This document shows positions 22,973-30,172 of a DNA stretch of 31,491 bases, piece after piece. How positions within the stretch are numbered: the stretch's first letter is position 1; each line of letters starts with the position of its first letter. The stretch is taken from contig JAWLCQ010000042.1 in the NCBI GenBank assembly GCA_041687095.1, forward strand, positions 1 through 31,491. The letters are read 5' to 3'. The translations under genes and the position numbers were made by a program. This stretch comes from JAWLCQ01 sp041687095 (GTDB taxonomy: Bacteria; Planctomycetota; Phycisphaerae; SM23-33). The notes below the pieces were generated by a model. That model searched no databases, was not told the DNA's origin, and saw only the letters and a program-made list of their open reading frames with translations.

Positions 22973-25951
22973 GTGGCCCCCAGGGCGCAAAACCCGGCGA
23001 GGCGGTCGGCCGCCGCGAACGGCGAGGTCGAGGGCGCTGTGCGCCGCCGCCTGGACGTCCGCGGGCGGGTGCAGGGCGTGGGGTTCCGCCCCTTCGTGTA
23101 CCGCTTGGCGACGGAGGAGCGTTTGGGCGGGTTCGTGGGCAACGACGAGCGCGGGGCGTTCCTCGAGGTCGAGGGCCCCCCGGCCATCGTCGCCCGCTTC
23201 CGCGATCGCCTCCAGCGCGAGCTGCCCCCCCTGGCGCGGATATCCGAACTCATCGAGCGCGACCTGCCCCCGCGGGGCGATGGCGACTTCCGCATCGAGC
23301 GCAGCGAGCGCCACGGCCGGGGACGCGCGGAGGTCGCCCCCGACACCGCCACCTGCCCCGACTGCCTCCGCGAGCTGCTCGACCCCGCCGACCGCCGCCA
23401 CCGCTACCCGTTCATCAACTGCACCAATTGCGGCCCGCGCTACTCGATCGTCCGCGGGGTGCCCTACGACCGCGACAAGACGACGATGGCCGCCTTCGCC
23501 CTGTGCCCCGCGTGCCAGGGCGAGTACGACGACCCCGGCAACCGCCGCTTCCACGCCCAACCCAACGCCTGCCCGGTGTGCGGGCCCCGCGTATGGCTGT
23601 GCGATGCCGAGGGGCGGGCGATTTCGGATTGCGGATTTCGGATTTCGGATTTGATGGATGGCGGTTCCGGGGCGGCGGTGACGGGTTCCGGCGCGGCGCA
23701 ATGGGCCACAGAGGCGCAGAGACGCGGAGGGGGAGAGGGCGAATGCGCAATCCGCAATCCGCAGTCTCCACCGAACTCCCCTGCCGATCACGCCGACCAA
23801 GGGGCAAATCCGAAATCCGAAATCCGAAATCCGAAATCGCCCGATCCCATCCGCCTCGCCGCCCAGATCCTCCGCGACGGGGGCATCCTGGCGGTCAAGG
23901 GCCTCGGCGGGTTCCACCTGGCCGTCCGCGCCGATTCGGAGCCCGCCGTCCGCCGTCTGCGCCAGCGGAAGCACCGGGACGCCAAGCCCCTCGCCGTCAT
24001 GGTCGCCACGCTCGACGACGCCCGCGCCCTGGCCGAACTCGACGACACCGCCATCGCGCTGCTCACGGGTCCCCAGCGCCCCATCGTGCTGGCGCCCAAG
24101 CGGGACGGGGCGCTCGCCCCCTCCGTCGCACCCGGGAGCGGGGAGTATGGGATCCTGCTGCCCTACACCCCCCTGCACCACCTGCTGCTGCGCGACGCGG
24201 GCGTGCCCCTGGTGATGACCAGCGGCAACCCCTCGGACGAGCCGCTCTGCCACCGCAACGACGAGGCCCTCCGCCGCCTCGCCCCCATCGCCGACGCCTT
24301 CCTCCTCCACGACCGCGACATCGAACGCCCCATCGACGACTCCGTCGTCAAGGTCCTCGCGGGCGACCGGGAGCGGCCGACTCCTGAGAGTCAGACAATA
24401 AGCGGCGGCAATGCTGCTGCTCCGACAACGCCCCCGGACTGCGTCCGGGGGGTGCCTTCCCAAGGCGGTAACCGTCGGACGGACAGTGTCAACCTGAGCC
24501 TCAGTAAGGGCGCCCCTTCCATCGCCTTCTCGGTCCTCCGCCGTGCCCGCGGGTACGTGCCGGACCCCATCCGCGTCCGCGACCGCTCCGCCCCCCCGAT
24601 CCTCGCCGTCGGGGGCGAGCTGAAGTCCACCGTCTGCCTGCTCGATGGCGAACGGGCGGTGCTCAGCGAGCACCTGGGCGAGCTGCCCAACCCGGCGGCG
24701 TTCCGCAACTTCCTCGCCGCCGCCCAACGCCTCCAGGACCTGCTGGAGGTCGCCCCCGCCCTCGTCGCCTGCGACCTGCACCCCGACTACACCGCCACCC
24801 GCTGGGCCAGGTCGCTCGGTCTGCCCGTGACGGAGGTGCAGCACCACCACGCCCACGTCGTCTCCTGCATGGCCGAGCACGGCCTCACCGGATCCGTCGT
24901 GGGCGTGTCCTGCGACGGGACGGGCTACGGGACCGACGGGGCGATCTGGGGCGGGGAGGTCCTGGTCTGCGACGAGAGCGACTTCCGCCGCTTCGCCCAC
25001 CTCCGCTACTACCCCCTGCCCGGGGGCGACGCGGGGGCGCGGGAGGCGTATCGACCGGCCGTCGGGCTGCTGCGGGAGACCTATGGCGATTCCTACGCCG
25101 ACGCCGCCGCCTTCGCCCTGGCCCGCGTCGCCCCCGACGCCCTGACCGTCACCGCGCACCGCTGCGGCAGCGCGGTCCGCACCAGTTCGCTGGGCCGCCT
25201 GTTCGACGCGGCCGCGTTCCTTTTGGGCGTCTGCGACCGCAACGACCACGAGGCCCAGGCGCCGATGGCGCTGGAGGCGATGGCGTTGGAGCACGCCCGA
25301 CGCGCGCCTTTGGAGTATGGCGGCTGCGACGCCGCTTTGGCTATTGCCGGGTGCCGTGGTTTGCGGAGCGAAGCGCAGCAACCACGCCCGCGGACCGATG
25401 AGATGTCTCCGGCCTTCCAAGTCTCCGCGAACCACGGCACCGGCCCGCGGAACGGTTCGGCGGAGGCCGCCCCCGCTGAAAGCGAGCGCGAATGGAATAG
25501 CGGCGGTGAACCGCCGCACTCCAAAGCGCGCTCTATCGCGGATGGGGGTTCTGCCATCGAAGACCCCGACGTACCATTGCCGCTGGACTTCGCCCCCAGC
25601 ATCCGCATGCTCGTCGAGGGCATGCGGGCGGGGCGGGACGTGGGCGAGTTGGCGTGGGCGTTCCACGATTCCCTCGCCGCCCTCTTCGCCGATGCGGCCG
25701 TGCGGGCGGCGCGCGAGAGCGGTTGCGGGCGCGTGGTGCTCTCGGGCGGGTGCTTCGCCAACGGGCTGCTCCTGCGCGGGGTGGCGGGGCGGGTGCGGGA
25801 GCGGGGGCTGGACGTGTACGTGCATCAACAGGTCCCCCCGGGCGACGGCGGGTTGGCGTTGGGCCAGGCTGTCGTCGCGGCGGAGCGGTATCGGCGACAG
25901 CAGCAGGGTGCACCGCAGAGCACGCAGAGAGCGCGGAGAGGGAGCAAGTGA
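22973..25951 (+). CDS. hypF: Carbamoyltransferase HypF with three in-frame repeat insertions
   Basis: A 992-residue HypF; usual length is about 750-800. HypF uses carbamoyl phosphate and ATP to carbamoylate the C-terminal cysteine of HypE, the source of the cyanide ligands of [NiFe] hydrogenase. All domains are intact: acylphosphatase-like (RVQGVGFRPFVYRLA), two zinc fingers (CPDC..CTNC, CPAC..CPVC), YrdC-like (LAVKGLGGFHLAVRA, KHRDAKPLAVMV, MTSGNPSDEP), and a Kae1-like carbamoyltransferase (QHHHAHVVSCMAEH, GVSCDGTGYGTDGAIWGGE, SSLGRLFDAAAFLLG, VLSGGCFANG). Three stretches look foreign: about residues 215-290 (between zinc fingers and YrdC), 472-519 (between YrdC and Kae1-like), and 790-864 (a loop in the Kae1-like part). 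All match the window's dispersed repeats and total about 200 residues, the whole excess. The tail after residue about 975 is another repeat arm. The GTG at 22973 follows GGAG; the start is moderately certain. Confidence 0.93.
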   Translation: MAPRAQNPARRSAAANGEVEGAVRRRLDVRGRVQGVGFRPFVYRLATEERLGGFVGNDERGAFLEVEGPPAIVARFRDRLQRELPPLARISELIERDLPPRGDGDFRIERSERHGRGRAEVAPDTATCPDCLRELLDPADRRHRYPFINCTNCGPRYSIVRGVPYDRDKTTMAAFALCPACQGEYDDPGNRRFHAQPNACPVCGPRVWLCDAEGRAISDCGFRISDLMDGGSGAAVTGSGAAQWATEAQRRGGGEGECAIRNPQSPPNSPADHADQGANPKSEIRNPKSPDPIRLAAQILRDGGILAVKGLGGFHLAVRADSEPAVRRLRQRKHRDAKPLAVMVATLDDARALAELDDTAIALLTGPQRPIVLAPKRDGALAPSVAPGSGEYGILLPYTPLHHLLLRDAGVPLVMTSGNPSDEPLCHRNDEALRRLAPIADAFLLHDRDIERPIDDSVVKVLAGDRERPTPESQTISGGNAAAPTTPPDCVRGVPSQGGNRRTDSVNLSLSKGAPSIAFSVLRRARGYVPDPIRVRDRSAPPILAVGGELKSTVCLLDGERAVLSEHLGELPNPAAFRNFLAAAQRLQDLLEVAPALVACDLHPDYTATRWARSLGLPVTEVQHHHAHVVSCMAEHGLTGSVVGVSCDGTGYGTDGAIWGGEVLVCDESDFRRFAHLRYYPLPGGDAGAREAYRPAVGLLRETYGDSYADAAAFALARVAPDALTVTAHRCGSAVRTSSLGRLFDAAAFLLGVCDRNDHEAQAPMALEAMALEHARRAPLEYGGCDAALAIAGCRGLRSEAQQPRPRTDEMSPAFQVSANHGTGPRNGSAEAAPAESEREWNSGGEPPHSKARSIADGGSAIEDPDVPLPLDFAPSIRMLVEGMRAGRDVGELAWAFHDSLAALFADAAVRAARESGCGRVVLSGGCFANGLLLRGVAGRVRERGLDVYVHQQVPPGDGGLALGQAVVAAERYRRQQQGAPQSTQRARRGSK
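23616..23842. repeat. Heptamer element inserted in frame in hypF (insertion 1)
   Basis: The arms 23616-23653 and 23805-23842 are 38 bases each and match as reverse complements with one mismatch. They are made of ATTTCGG/AAATCCG heptamers. The interior carries a CACAGAGGCGCAGAGACGC array (about 23708-23726) and a CGCAATCC run. The whole stays open in the hypF frame and is translated as a linker rich in Gly, Ser, Asn and Pro. Confidence 0.9.
24388..24528. repeat. Hairpin repeat inserted in frame in hypF (insertion 2)
   Basis: An 8-bp stem CCCCCGGA/TCCGGGGG (24431-24438 with 24444-24451) and the following CCGTCGGACGG recall the segment at 2857-2905. The stretch separates the YrdC-like from the Kae1-like domain, where ordinary HypF has only a few residues before the RRARGY motif. 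Confidence 0.7.
25338..25565. repeat. CGTGGTTTGCGGAGCG element inserted in frame in hypF (insertion 3)
   Basis: The 25-base string at 25346-25370 is identical to 28724-28748 and matches the reverse complement of the 15849-15880 copy. An inverted partner (CTCCGCGAACCACGGCACC, about 25423-25441) and a GCGGCGG/CCGCCGC hairpin near 25501-25520 follow. All remain open in the hypF frame. Confidence 0.85.
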
Positions 25952-26002
25952 TGGTGCTTTCGCTCCGACGTTCTCTCTGCGATCTCCGCGTTCTCCGCGG
26001 TG
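25909..26002. repeat. CGCAGAGA/CGCGGAGA inverted pair over the hypF stop
   Basis: The left arm (about 25909-25942, ACGCAGAGAGCGCGGAGAGG) is translated as the last residues of HypF. The right arm (about 25968-26002) is its approximate reverse complement, TTCTCTCTGCGATCTCCGCG and following bases. The hypF TGA (25949-25951) lies between them. Related single arrays are at 23708-23737 and 28649-28674. Confidence 0.85.
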
Positions 26003-26042
26003 GAACAAGATTGGAAGCAAACGCAACGCGAGGTGAAATCGC

Positions 26043-26312
26043 ATGTGTCTAGGCGTACCAGGAAAGATCATCTCCGTGACGGAGGCGCCCGAGGGCGCCC
26101 CCACGGGACGGACGGGCGTGGTGGACTTCCAGGGCTCGGAGGTCGAGGTCTCGCTGGCCATGACGCCCGAGGCCAAGTGCGGCGACTGGGTGCTCATCCA
26201 CGCCGGGTTTGCCCTCACCGTCATGGACGAGGCGGAGGCCCGACAGACCTGGGAGTACCTCACCGAAGCCCAGGCCGAGGTCGGGGACCTGCCCGCGGAG
26301 TTCCGGGAGTAG
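26043..26312 (+). CDS. hypC: Hydrogenase maturation chaperone HypC
   Basis: An 89-residue HypC/HupF protein. It starts MCLGVPGKI, with the essential cysteine 2 that, after removal of methionine, helps hold the iron of the Fe(CN)2CO unit together with HypD. The rest is a small beta-barrel (VVDFQGSEVEVSL, GDWVLIHAGFAL) with the helical tail typical of the family. The ATG at 26043 follows GAGGTG. Three bases separate its stop from the hypD GTG, so the two are translated together. Confidence 0.95.
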   Translation: MCLGVPGKIISVTEAPEGAPTGRTGVVDFQGSEVEVSLAMTPEAKCGDWVLIHAGFALTVMDEAEARQTWEYLTEAQAEVGDLPAEFRE

Positions 26313-26315
26313 ATC

Positions 26316-27401
26316 GTGAATGAACAAGAAGTGAACGCACTCCTCACCCGCATCCGCGCCGCCGTGGACGCCGTCGGGGAGATCCGGCTGATGGAGGTCT
26401 GCGGGACGCACACCGTCTCGCTGTTCCGCAGCGGGGTCAAGAGCATGCTGCCGGCGGGCCTGCGGCTGATCAGCGGGCCCGGGTGCCCGGTGTGCGTGAC
26501 GTCCCAGGGCTACCTCGACGCCGCCTGCGAGGCCGCCGCCCGCGAGGGCGTGACCGTCTGCACCTACGGCGACATGGTCCGCGTGCCCAGCCGCGACGGG
26601 TCGCTGGAGCAGATGCGCGGCCAGGGGGCCGACGTCCGCGTGGTCTACTCCGCCCGCGACGCCGTCGCCTTCGCCCGCAACCACCCCGACCGCCGCGTGG
26701 TGTTCCTGGCCGTCGGGTTCGAGACCACCACGCCCCCGACGGCGGCGGCGATCCTCGAGGCCCACGCCGCCGGGCTCGACAACTTCCTCATCCTCCCCGG
26801 GCACAAGCGGGTCATGCCCGCCCTGCACGCCCTGCTGGGCGGGACGGACCTGGGGCTCCACGGGCTGCTGTGCCCCGGGCACGTGAGCGTGATCCTGGGC
26901 TCCGACGCCTACCGCCAGATCGTCGAGCCCTACCGCCTGCCCTGCGTCATCGCCGGGTTCGAACCCCGCCAGCTCCTGCTGGGCATCGCCCACCTGTGCG
27001 AGCAGGCCGCCCGCGGGGAGGCGAAGGTGGAGAACGTCTACGGGGTGGCCGTCCATCCCCAGGGCAACCCCATCGCCCTGCGGTGGATCGAGCAGATCTT
27101 CCAGACCGCCCCCGCCATCTGGCGGGCGATCGGGGAGATCCCCGACAGCGGGCTCGCCCTGCGGGAGCCCTACGCCCGCTTCGACGCGGTGACCGAACTG
27201 GGCCTGACCATCGGGCCCGACTACGAGCCCCCGGGCTGCCTCTGCGGACGGATCATCCAAGGCCTCGAAGAGCCCCTCGCCTGCCCGCACTTCGGGGCCT
27301 CCTGCACCCCCATGCGCCCGGTAGGCCCGTGCATGGTCAGCAGTGAAGGCACGTGCGCGGCGTGGTATAAGTACCGAAGGACCGACGGACTTGCGGATTG
27401 A
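26316..27401 (+). CDS. hypD: Hydrogenase maturation protein HypD
   Basis: A 361-residue HypD, the scaffold that, with HypC, assembles Fe(CN)2CO in the cytoplasm. Conserved motifs are MEVCGTHT (cysteine 29), GPGCPVC (cysteines 57 and 60), GFETTTPPTAA, and the C-terminal 4Fe-4S cluster region beginning GCLCGRIIQG and containing ACPHFGASCTPMRPVGPC. The start is GTG at 26316 after GGGAG. Its stop codon lies inside a GGATTGA heptamer array (about 27392-27413), so the end of the gene has been shaped by a repeat; the last residues (RRTDGLAD) are probably not ancestral. Confidence 0.96.
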   Translation: MNEQEVNALLTRIRAAVDAVGEIRLMEVCGTHTVSLFRSGVKSMLPAGLRLISGPGCPVCVTSQGYLDAACEAAAREGVTVCTYGDMVRVPSRDGSLEQMRGQGADVRVVYSARDAVAFARNHPDRRVVFLAVGFETTTPPTAAAILEAHAAGLDNFLILPGHKRVMPALHALLGGTDLGLHGLLCPGHVSVILGSDAYRQIVEPYRLPCVIAGFEPRQLLLGIAHLCEQAARGEAKVENVYGVAVHPQGNPIALRWIEQIFQTAPAIWRAIGEIPDSGLALREPYARFDAVTELGLTIGPDYEPPGCLCGRIIQGLEEPLACPHFGASCTPMRPVGPCMVSSEGTCAAWYKYRRTDGLAD

Positions 27402-27546
27402 GGATTGTGGATTGGTAACCGTTCACGGGGCGGCCCGAACCGGGTGCCACCCTCAAGCCGCATGCTGTTTGCGGCTTGGGGGTGTTGAGCCTGCCGGGCC
27501 CTAGCACCCCCAAGCGGCAAACAACGCCGCTTGAGGGTGGCACCCC
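27392..27546. repeat. Heptamer array and large GGTGCCACCC palindrome between hypD and hypE
   Basis: GGATTGAGGATTGTGGATTG (27394-27413) is a three-unit heptamer array containing the hypD stop. Next come GTAACCGTTCAC (27415-27426) and a nested palindrome of about 108 bases: GGTGCCACCCTCAAGC near 27442 pairs with GCTTGAGGGTGGCACC near 27528, and each arm has an inner hairpin (AAGCCGC/GCGGCTT type). The same element, half visible, opens the window. No T-run is present, so it is not a simple terminator inside the operon. Confidence 0.88.
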
Positions 27547-27572
27547 GGGAACATTTACATGCACTGTGACTC

Positions 27573-28610
27573 GTGACACTCATGGACGGATTCGTGGACA
27601 AGACTACCGATCGCATCGTGCTCGCCCACGGGGGCGGAGGCGAACTGACGCGGAAGCTCATCGAGGAGCACATCGTCCCGCGCCTGGGCAACCCGCTGCT
27701 GGATCCGCTGACCGACGGGGCCGTCCTCGACGTGCCCGCCGGACGCCTCGCCCTGACCACCGACGCCTACGTCGTGACCCCGCTGGAGTTCCCCGGGGGG
27801 GACATCGGGCGGCTGTGCGTGTGCGGGACGGTCAACGATCTGGCGATGATGGCCGCGGCGCCGCTGGCGCTGTCGCTGGCGCTGGTGATCGAGGAGGGCC
27901 TGCCGCTGGCGGTGCTCGATCGCGTGCTGGACTCCATCGCCGCCGCCGCCCGCGACGCCGACGTCCGCATCGCCACCGGCGACACCAAGGTCGTCGAGCG
28001 CGCCCGCGGGGACGGGCTGTACATCACCACCGCCGGTGTCGGAGCGGTCCGCGAAAACGCCAACCTCTCCGCCGACCGCATCGCGGAGGGGGACATCGTG
28101 CTCCTCAGCGGCCGCGTCGCCGAACACGGGCTCGCCGTGATGGCCGCCCGCGAGGATCTGGGCATCGCCACGAGGATCGTGAGCGATGTCGCCCCCCTCA
28201 ACGGGCTGGTGCGCGACCTGCTGGACAGCGGGGCGGACGTGAAGTTCCTCCGCGATCCCACCCGCGGGGGCGTCGCGGGCGTGCTGGCGGACCTCAGCGA
28301 GCAGACCCGCCTCACCGTCGAGGTGACCGAGGCGGCGATCCCGCTCTCGCCCGCCGCCCGCCACATGGCCGAACTGCTCGGGCTCGACCCGCTGCACATC
28401 GCCAACGAGGGCAAGCTCCTCGCCGTCGTCCCCGCCGCCGACGCCCCCCGCGCCCTGGCGGCGATGCGCAACCACCCGCTGGGCAAGGACGCCGCCGCCA
28501 TCGGAACGTTCACCGCCTCCGCTCCTCCGCTCGTCGAGCTGCTGACCCGCAGCGGGGGGCGGCGGATCGTGCAGCGGGCGTACGGAGAGGAACTGCCGCG
28601 GATCTGCTGA
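27573..28610 (+). CDS. hypE: Hydrogenase maturation protein HypE
   Basis: A 345-residue HypE (342 if ATG 27582 is used), the ATP-dependent enzyme that dehydrates the thiocarboxamide on its own C-terminal cysteine to a thiocyanate. The protein ends PRIC, with the required last cysteine. N-terminal LAHGGGGELTRKLIEEH, the TDAYVVTPLEFPGGDIG strand and LRDPTRGGVA are typical of the HypE/PurM fold. Neither GTG 27573 nor ATG 27582 has a clear ribosome site, so the start is uncertain; I list the longer form. A palindrome of about 108 bases lies just upstream and could affect its expression. Confidence 0.95.
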   Translation: MTLMDGFVDKTTDRIVLAHGGGGELTRKLIEEHIVPRLGNPLLDPLTDGAVLDVPAGRLALTTDAYVVTPLEFPGGDIGRLCVCGTVNDLAMMAAAPLALSLALVIEEGLPLAVLDRVLDSIAAAARDADVRIATGDTKVVERARGDGLYITTAGVGAVRENANLSADRIAEGDIVLLSGRVAEHGLAVMAAREDLGIATRIVSDVAPLNGLVRDLLDSGADVKFLRDPTRGGVAGVLADLSEQTRLTVEVTEAAIPLSPAARHMAELLGLDPLHIANEGKLLAVVPAADAPRALAAMRNHPLGKDAAAIGTFTASAPPLVELLTRSGGRRIVQRAYGEELPRIC

Positions 28611-28642
28611 TACAGTGGACCCGGGAGCGCCAGGAGCGATTT

Positions 28643-28870
28643 TTTCACCGCGGAGATCGCGGAGATCGCGGAGAACAGAACAGGGCGCCGAGCAAGGCAC
28701 CTGTTCCCCCCTCTGCGCCCTCTGCCGGGTGCCGTGGTTTGCGGAGCGCAGCGGCTTGCCTCGGCGGAGCCTTGGCGGAGACGGGAGCAACCACGTTTCG
28801 CAGAACCCGCGCCCTTCGCGGACCGCAGATCGGCACGGCAGTGAGAAGCGCAGCCGTGGCACCCAGGCCG
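28643..28870. repeat. Cluster of repeats filling the hypE-hypA gap
   Basis: Three families are side by side: a 9-bp array of CGCGGAGAT (28649-28674), the CGTGGTTTGCGGAGCG element (28724 to about 28794, with partner GCAACCACG), and a GCAGCCGTGGCACCC arm (28850-28864). I see no gene in 28611-28919. Confidence 0.8.
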
Positions 28871-28919
28871 GGCATCGGGAGAAGACCCGGAGCCGCCGAC
28901 ATCGAGAGAAGGGTTCGAG

Positions 28920-29291
28920 ATGCATGAAATGTCCATCGCCGAGGGCCTGATCGATCACGTGCTGCGGACCGCGCGCGAGGCGGGGGCGGTGCGGGTCGAG
29001 GAGGTCGTCGTGGAGTGCGGGGCGCTCCGCGGGGTGGTCCCCGAAGCCCTGCAGGCCGCCTTCGACGCCCTCGCCGAGGGCACCGAGGCCCAGGGGGCGG
29101 CGGTGGCGGTGACCGAGACCCCCATCACCGCCCGCTGCCGTGCCTGCAATGCCGAGTTCGCCCCCACCACGGAGAACTTCGTCTGCCCCGCCTGCGGGCG
29201 GGCGGACGTGGAGATCCTGTCCGGAAACCACATCCTCCTGACCTCCGTCGTCTGCGTGACGGAGAGCGAGACCGAGGGAGAGAACGCATGA
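28920..29291 (+). CDS. hypA: Nickel metallochaperone HypA
   Basis: A 123-residue HypA/HybF protein that delivers nickel to the hydrogenase large subunit together with HypB. It starts MHEMSIAEG; histidine 2 and glutamate 3 form the nickel site. Zinc is held by CxxC pairs at 73/76 and 89/92. The tail after residue 105 is slightly longer than usual. The ATG at 28920 follows AGAAGGG. Its TGA overlaps the ATG of hypB (ATGA), so translation is coupled. Confidence 0.95.
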   Translation: MHEMSIAEGLIDHVLRTAREAGAVRVEEVVVECGALRGVVPEALQAAFDALAEGTEAQGAAVAVTETPITARCRACNAEFAPTTENFVCPACGRADVEILSGNHILLTSVVCVTESETEGENA

Positions 29292-29941
29292 AGATCAACG
29301 TCGTACAGAACGTCCTCGACGCCTCCGACGCCCTGGCGGTGGCCAACCGCAAACGCCTCGACGCCGCCGGCGTGCTGGCGCTGAACCTCATGAGCGCCCC
29401 GGGCAGCGGGAAGACCACGCTGCTGCAGAAGACCATCCCCGCGCTCGCCCCCCAGCACCGCTCGGCCGTCCTGGTGGGCGACCTGCAGACCACCCGCGAC
29501 GCCGAACGCCTCGGGCAGACCGGGGCGCAGGTGACGCAGATCAACACCGGCCGCGGCTGCCACCTCTCGCCCGCGCAGGTCGAGCAGGGGCTCGACGGGC
29601 TGGACCTGGGGGGCGTGGACTTCGTGTTCATCGAGAACGTGGGCAACATGGTCTGCCCGGCGGCGTTCGACCTGGGCGAGCACCTGCGGGTGATCCTGCT
29701 GAGCACGCCCGAGGGTGACGACAAGGTCGCGAAGTACCCCACGCTCTTCCAGGGCGCCGCCATCGTCCTGCTGACCAAGACCGACCTGATCGACGTGCTG
29801 GGCTACAACCTTGACCGCGTCCGCGAGGACCTGGCGCAACTCAACACGCGGGCCCCGCTGCTGCAACTGTCCGCCCGCACGGGCGAGGGGCTGGAGGCGT
29901 GGTATCAGTGGCTGCGGGAACGGCGGGCGGAGAAGGCGTAG
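29288..29941 (+). CDS. hypB: Nickel-insertion GTPase HypB
   Basis: A 217-residue HypB, the SIMIBI-class GTPase that powers nickel insertion. The P-loop is SAPGSGKTTL (lysine 42). The metal-binding INTGRGCHLSP and IENVGNMVCPA stretches, with conserved cysteines and histidine at the dimer interface, and the NKxD-like TKTD follow. It lacks the N-terminal CxxCGC nickel site and the histidine-rich stretch found in some HypB proteins, so it is the short form without nickel storage. The start ATG 29288 overlaps hypA. Confidence 0.96.
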   Translation: MKINVVQNVLDASDALAVANRKRLDAAGVLALNLMSAPGSGKTTLLQKTIPALAPQHRSAVLVGDLQTTRDAERLGQTGAQVTQINTGRGCHLSPAQVEQGLDGLDLGGVDFVFIENVGNMVCPAAFDLGEHLRVILLSTPEGDDKVAKYPTLFQGAAIVLLTKTDLIDVLGYNLDRVREDLAQLNTRAPLLQLSARTGEGLEAWYQWLRERRAEKA

Positions 29942-30172
29942 CATCGCCCGCCACTGTTCAAGGCCCCTCCCCATCGGGCCGATAGCCCCTCTGGTCGGAC
30001 GACGAAGTCGGAGCATGAAGTGCCCCGCATCCGCTTCCGTTGCGCCCGGGGAGTTCGGAGCCTGTGGTGACGGTGCGCGGTGGACTCCCCCGTCCGCCCT
30101 GCCCGCCCCGCCACGGCTCCGCGCTCCCCCCAGCCCCAACGGACGGTGCGGGGTGTGTGGAGAACTGCGCCG

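Noticed and set aside
23616..25565. hypF as a pseudogene
   Set aside because: No stop or frameshift occurs and all motifs remain, so the gene is probably functional despite the insertions.
22736..26446. 1236-residue minus-strand frame across hypF and hypC
   Set aside because: It is an antisense shadow; all conserved motifs are in the plus-strand frames.
27415..27546. Terminator or riboswitch controlling hypE
   Set aside because: No T-run and no known aptamer motif; a second copy at the window start lies next to an unrelated gene.
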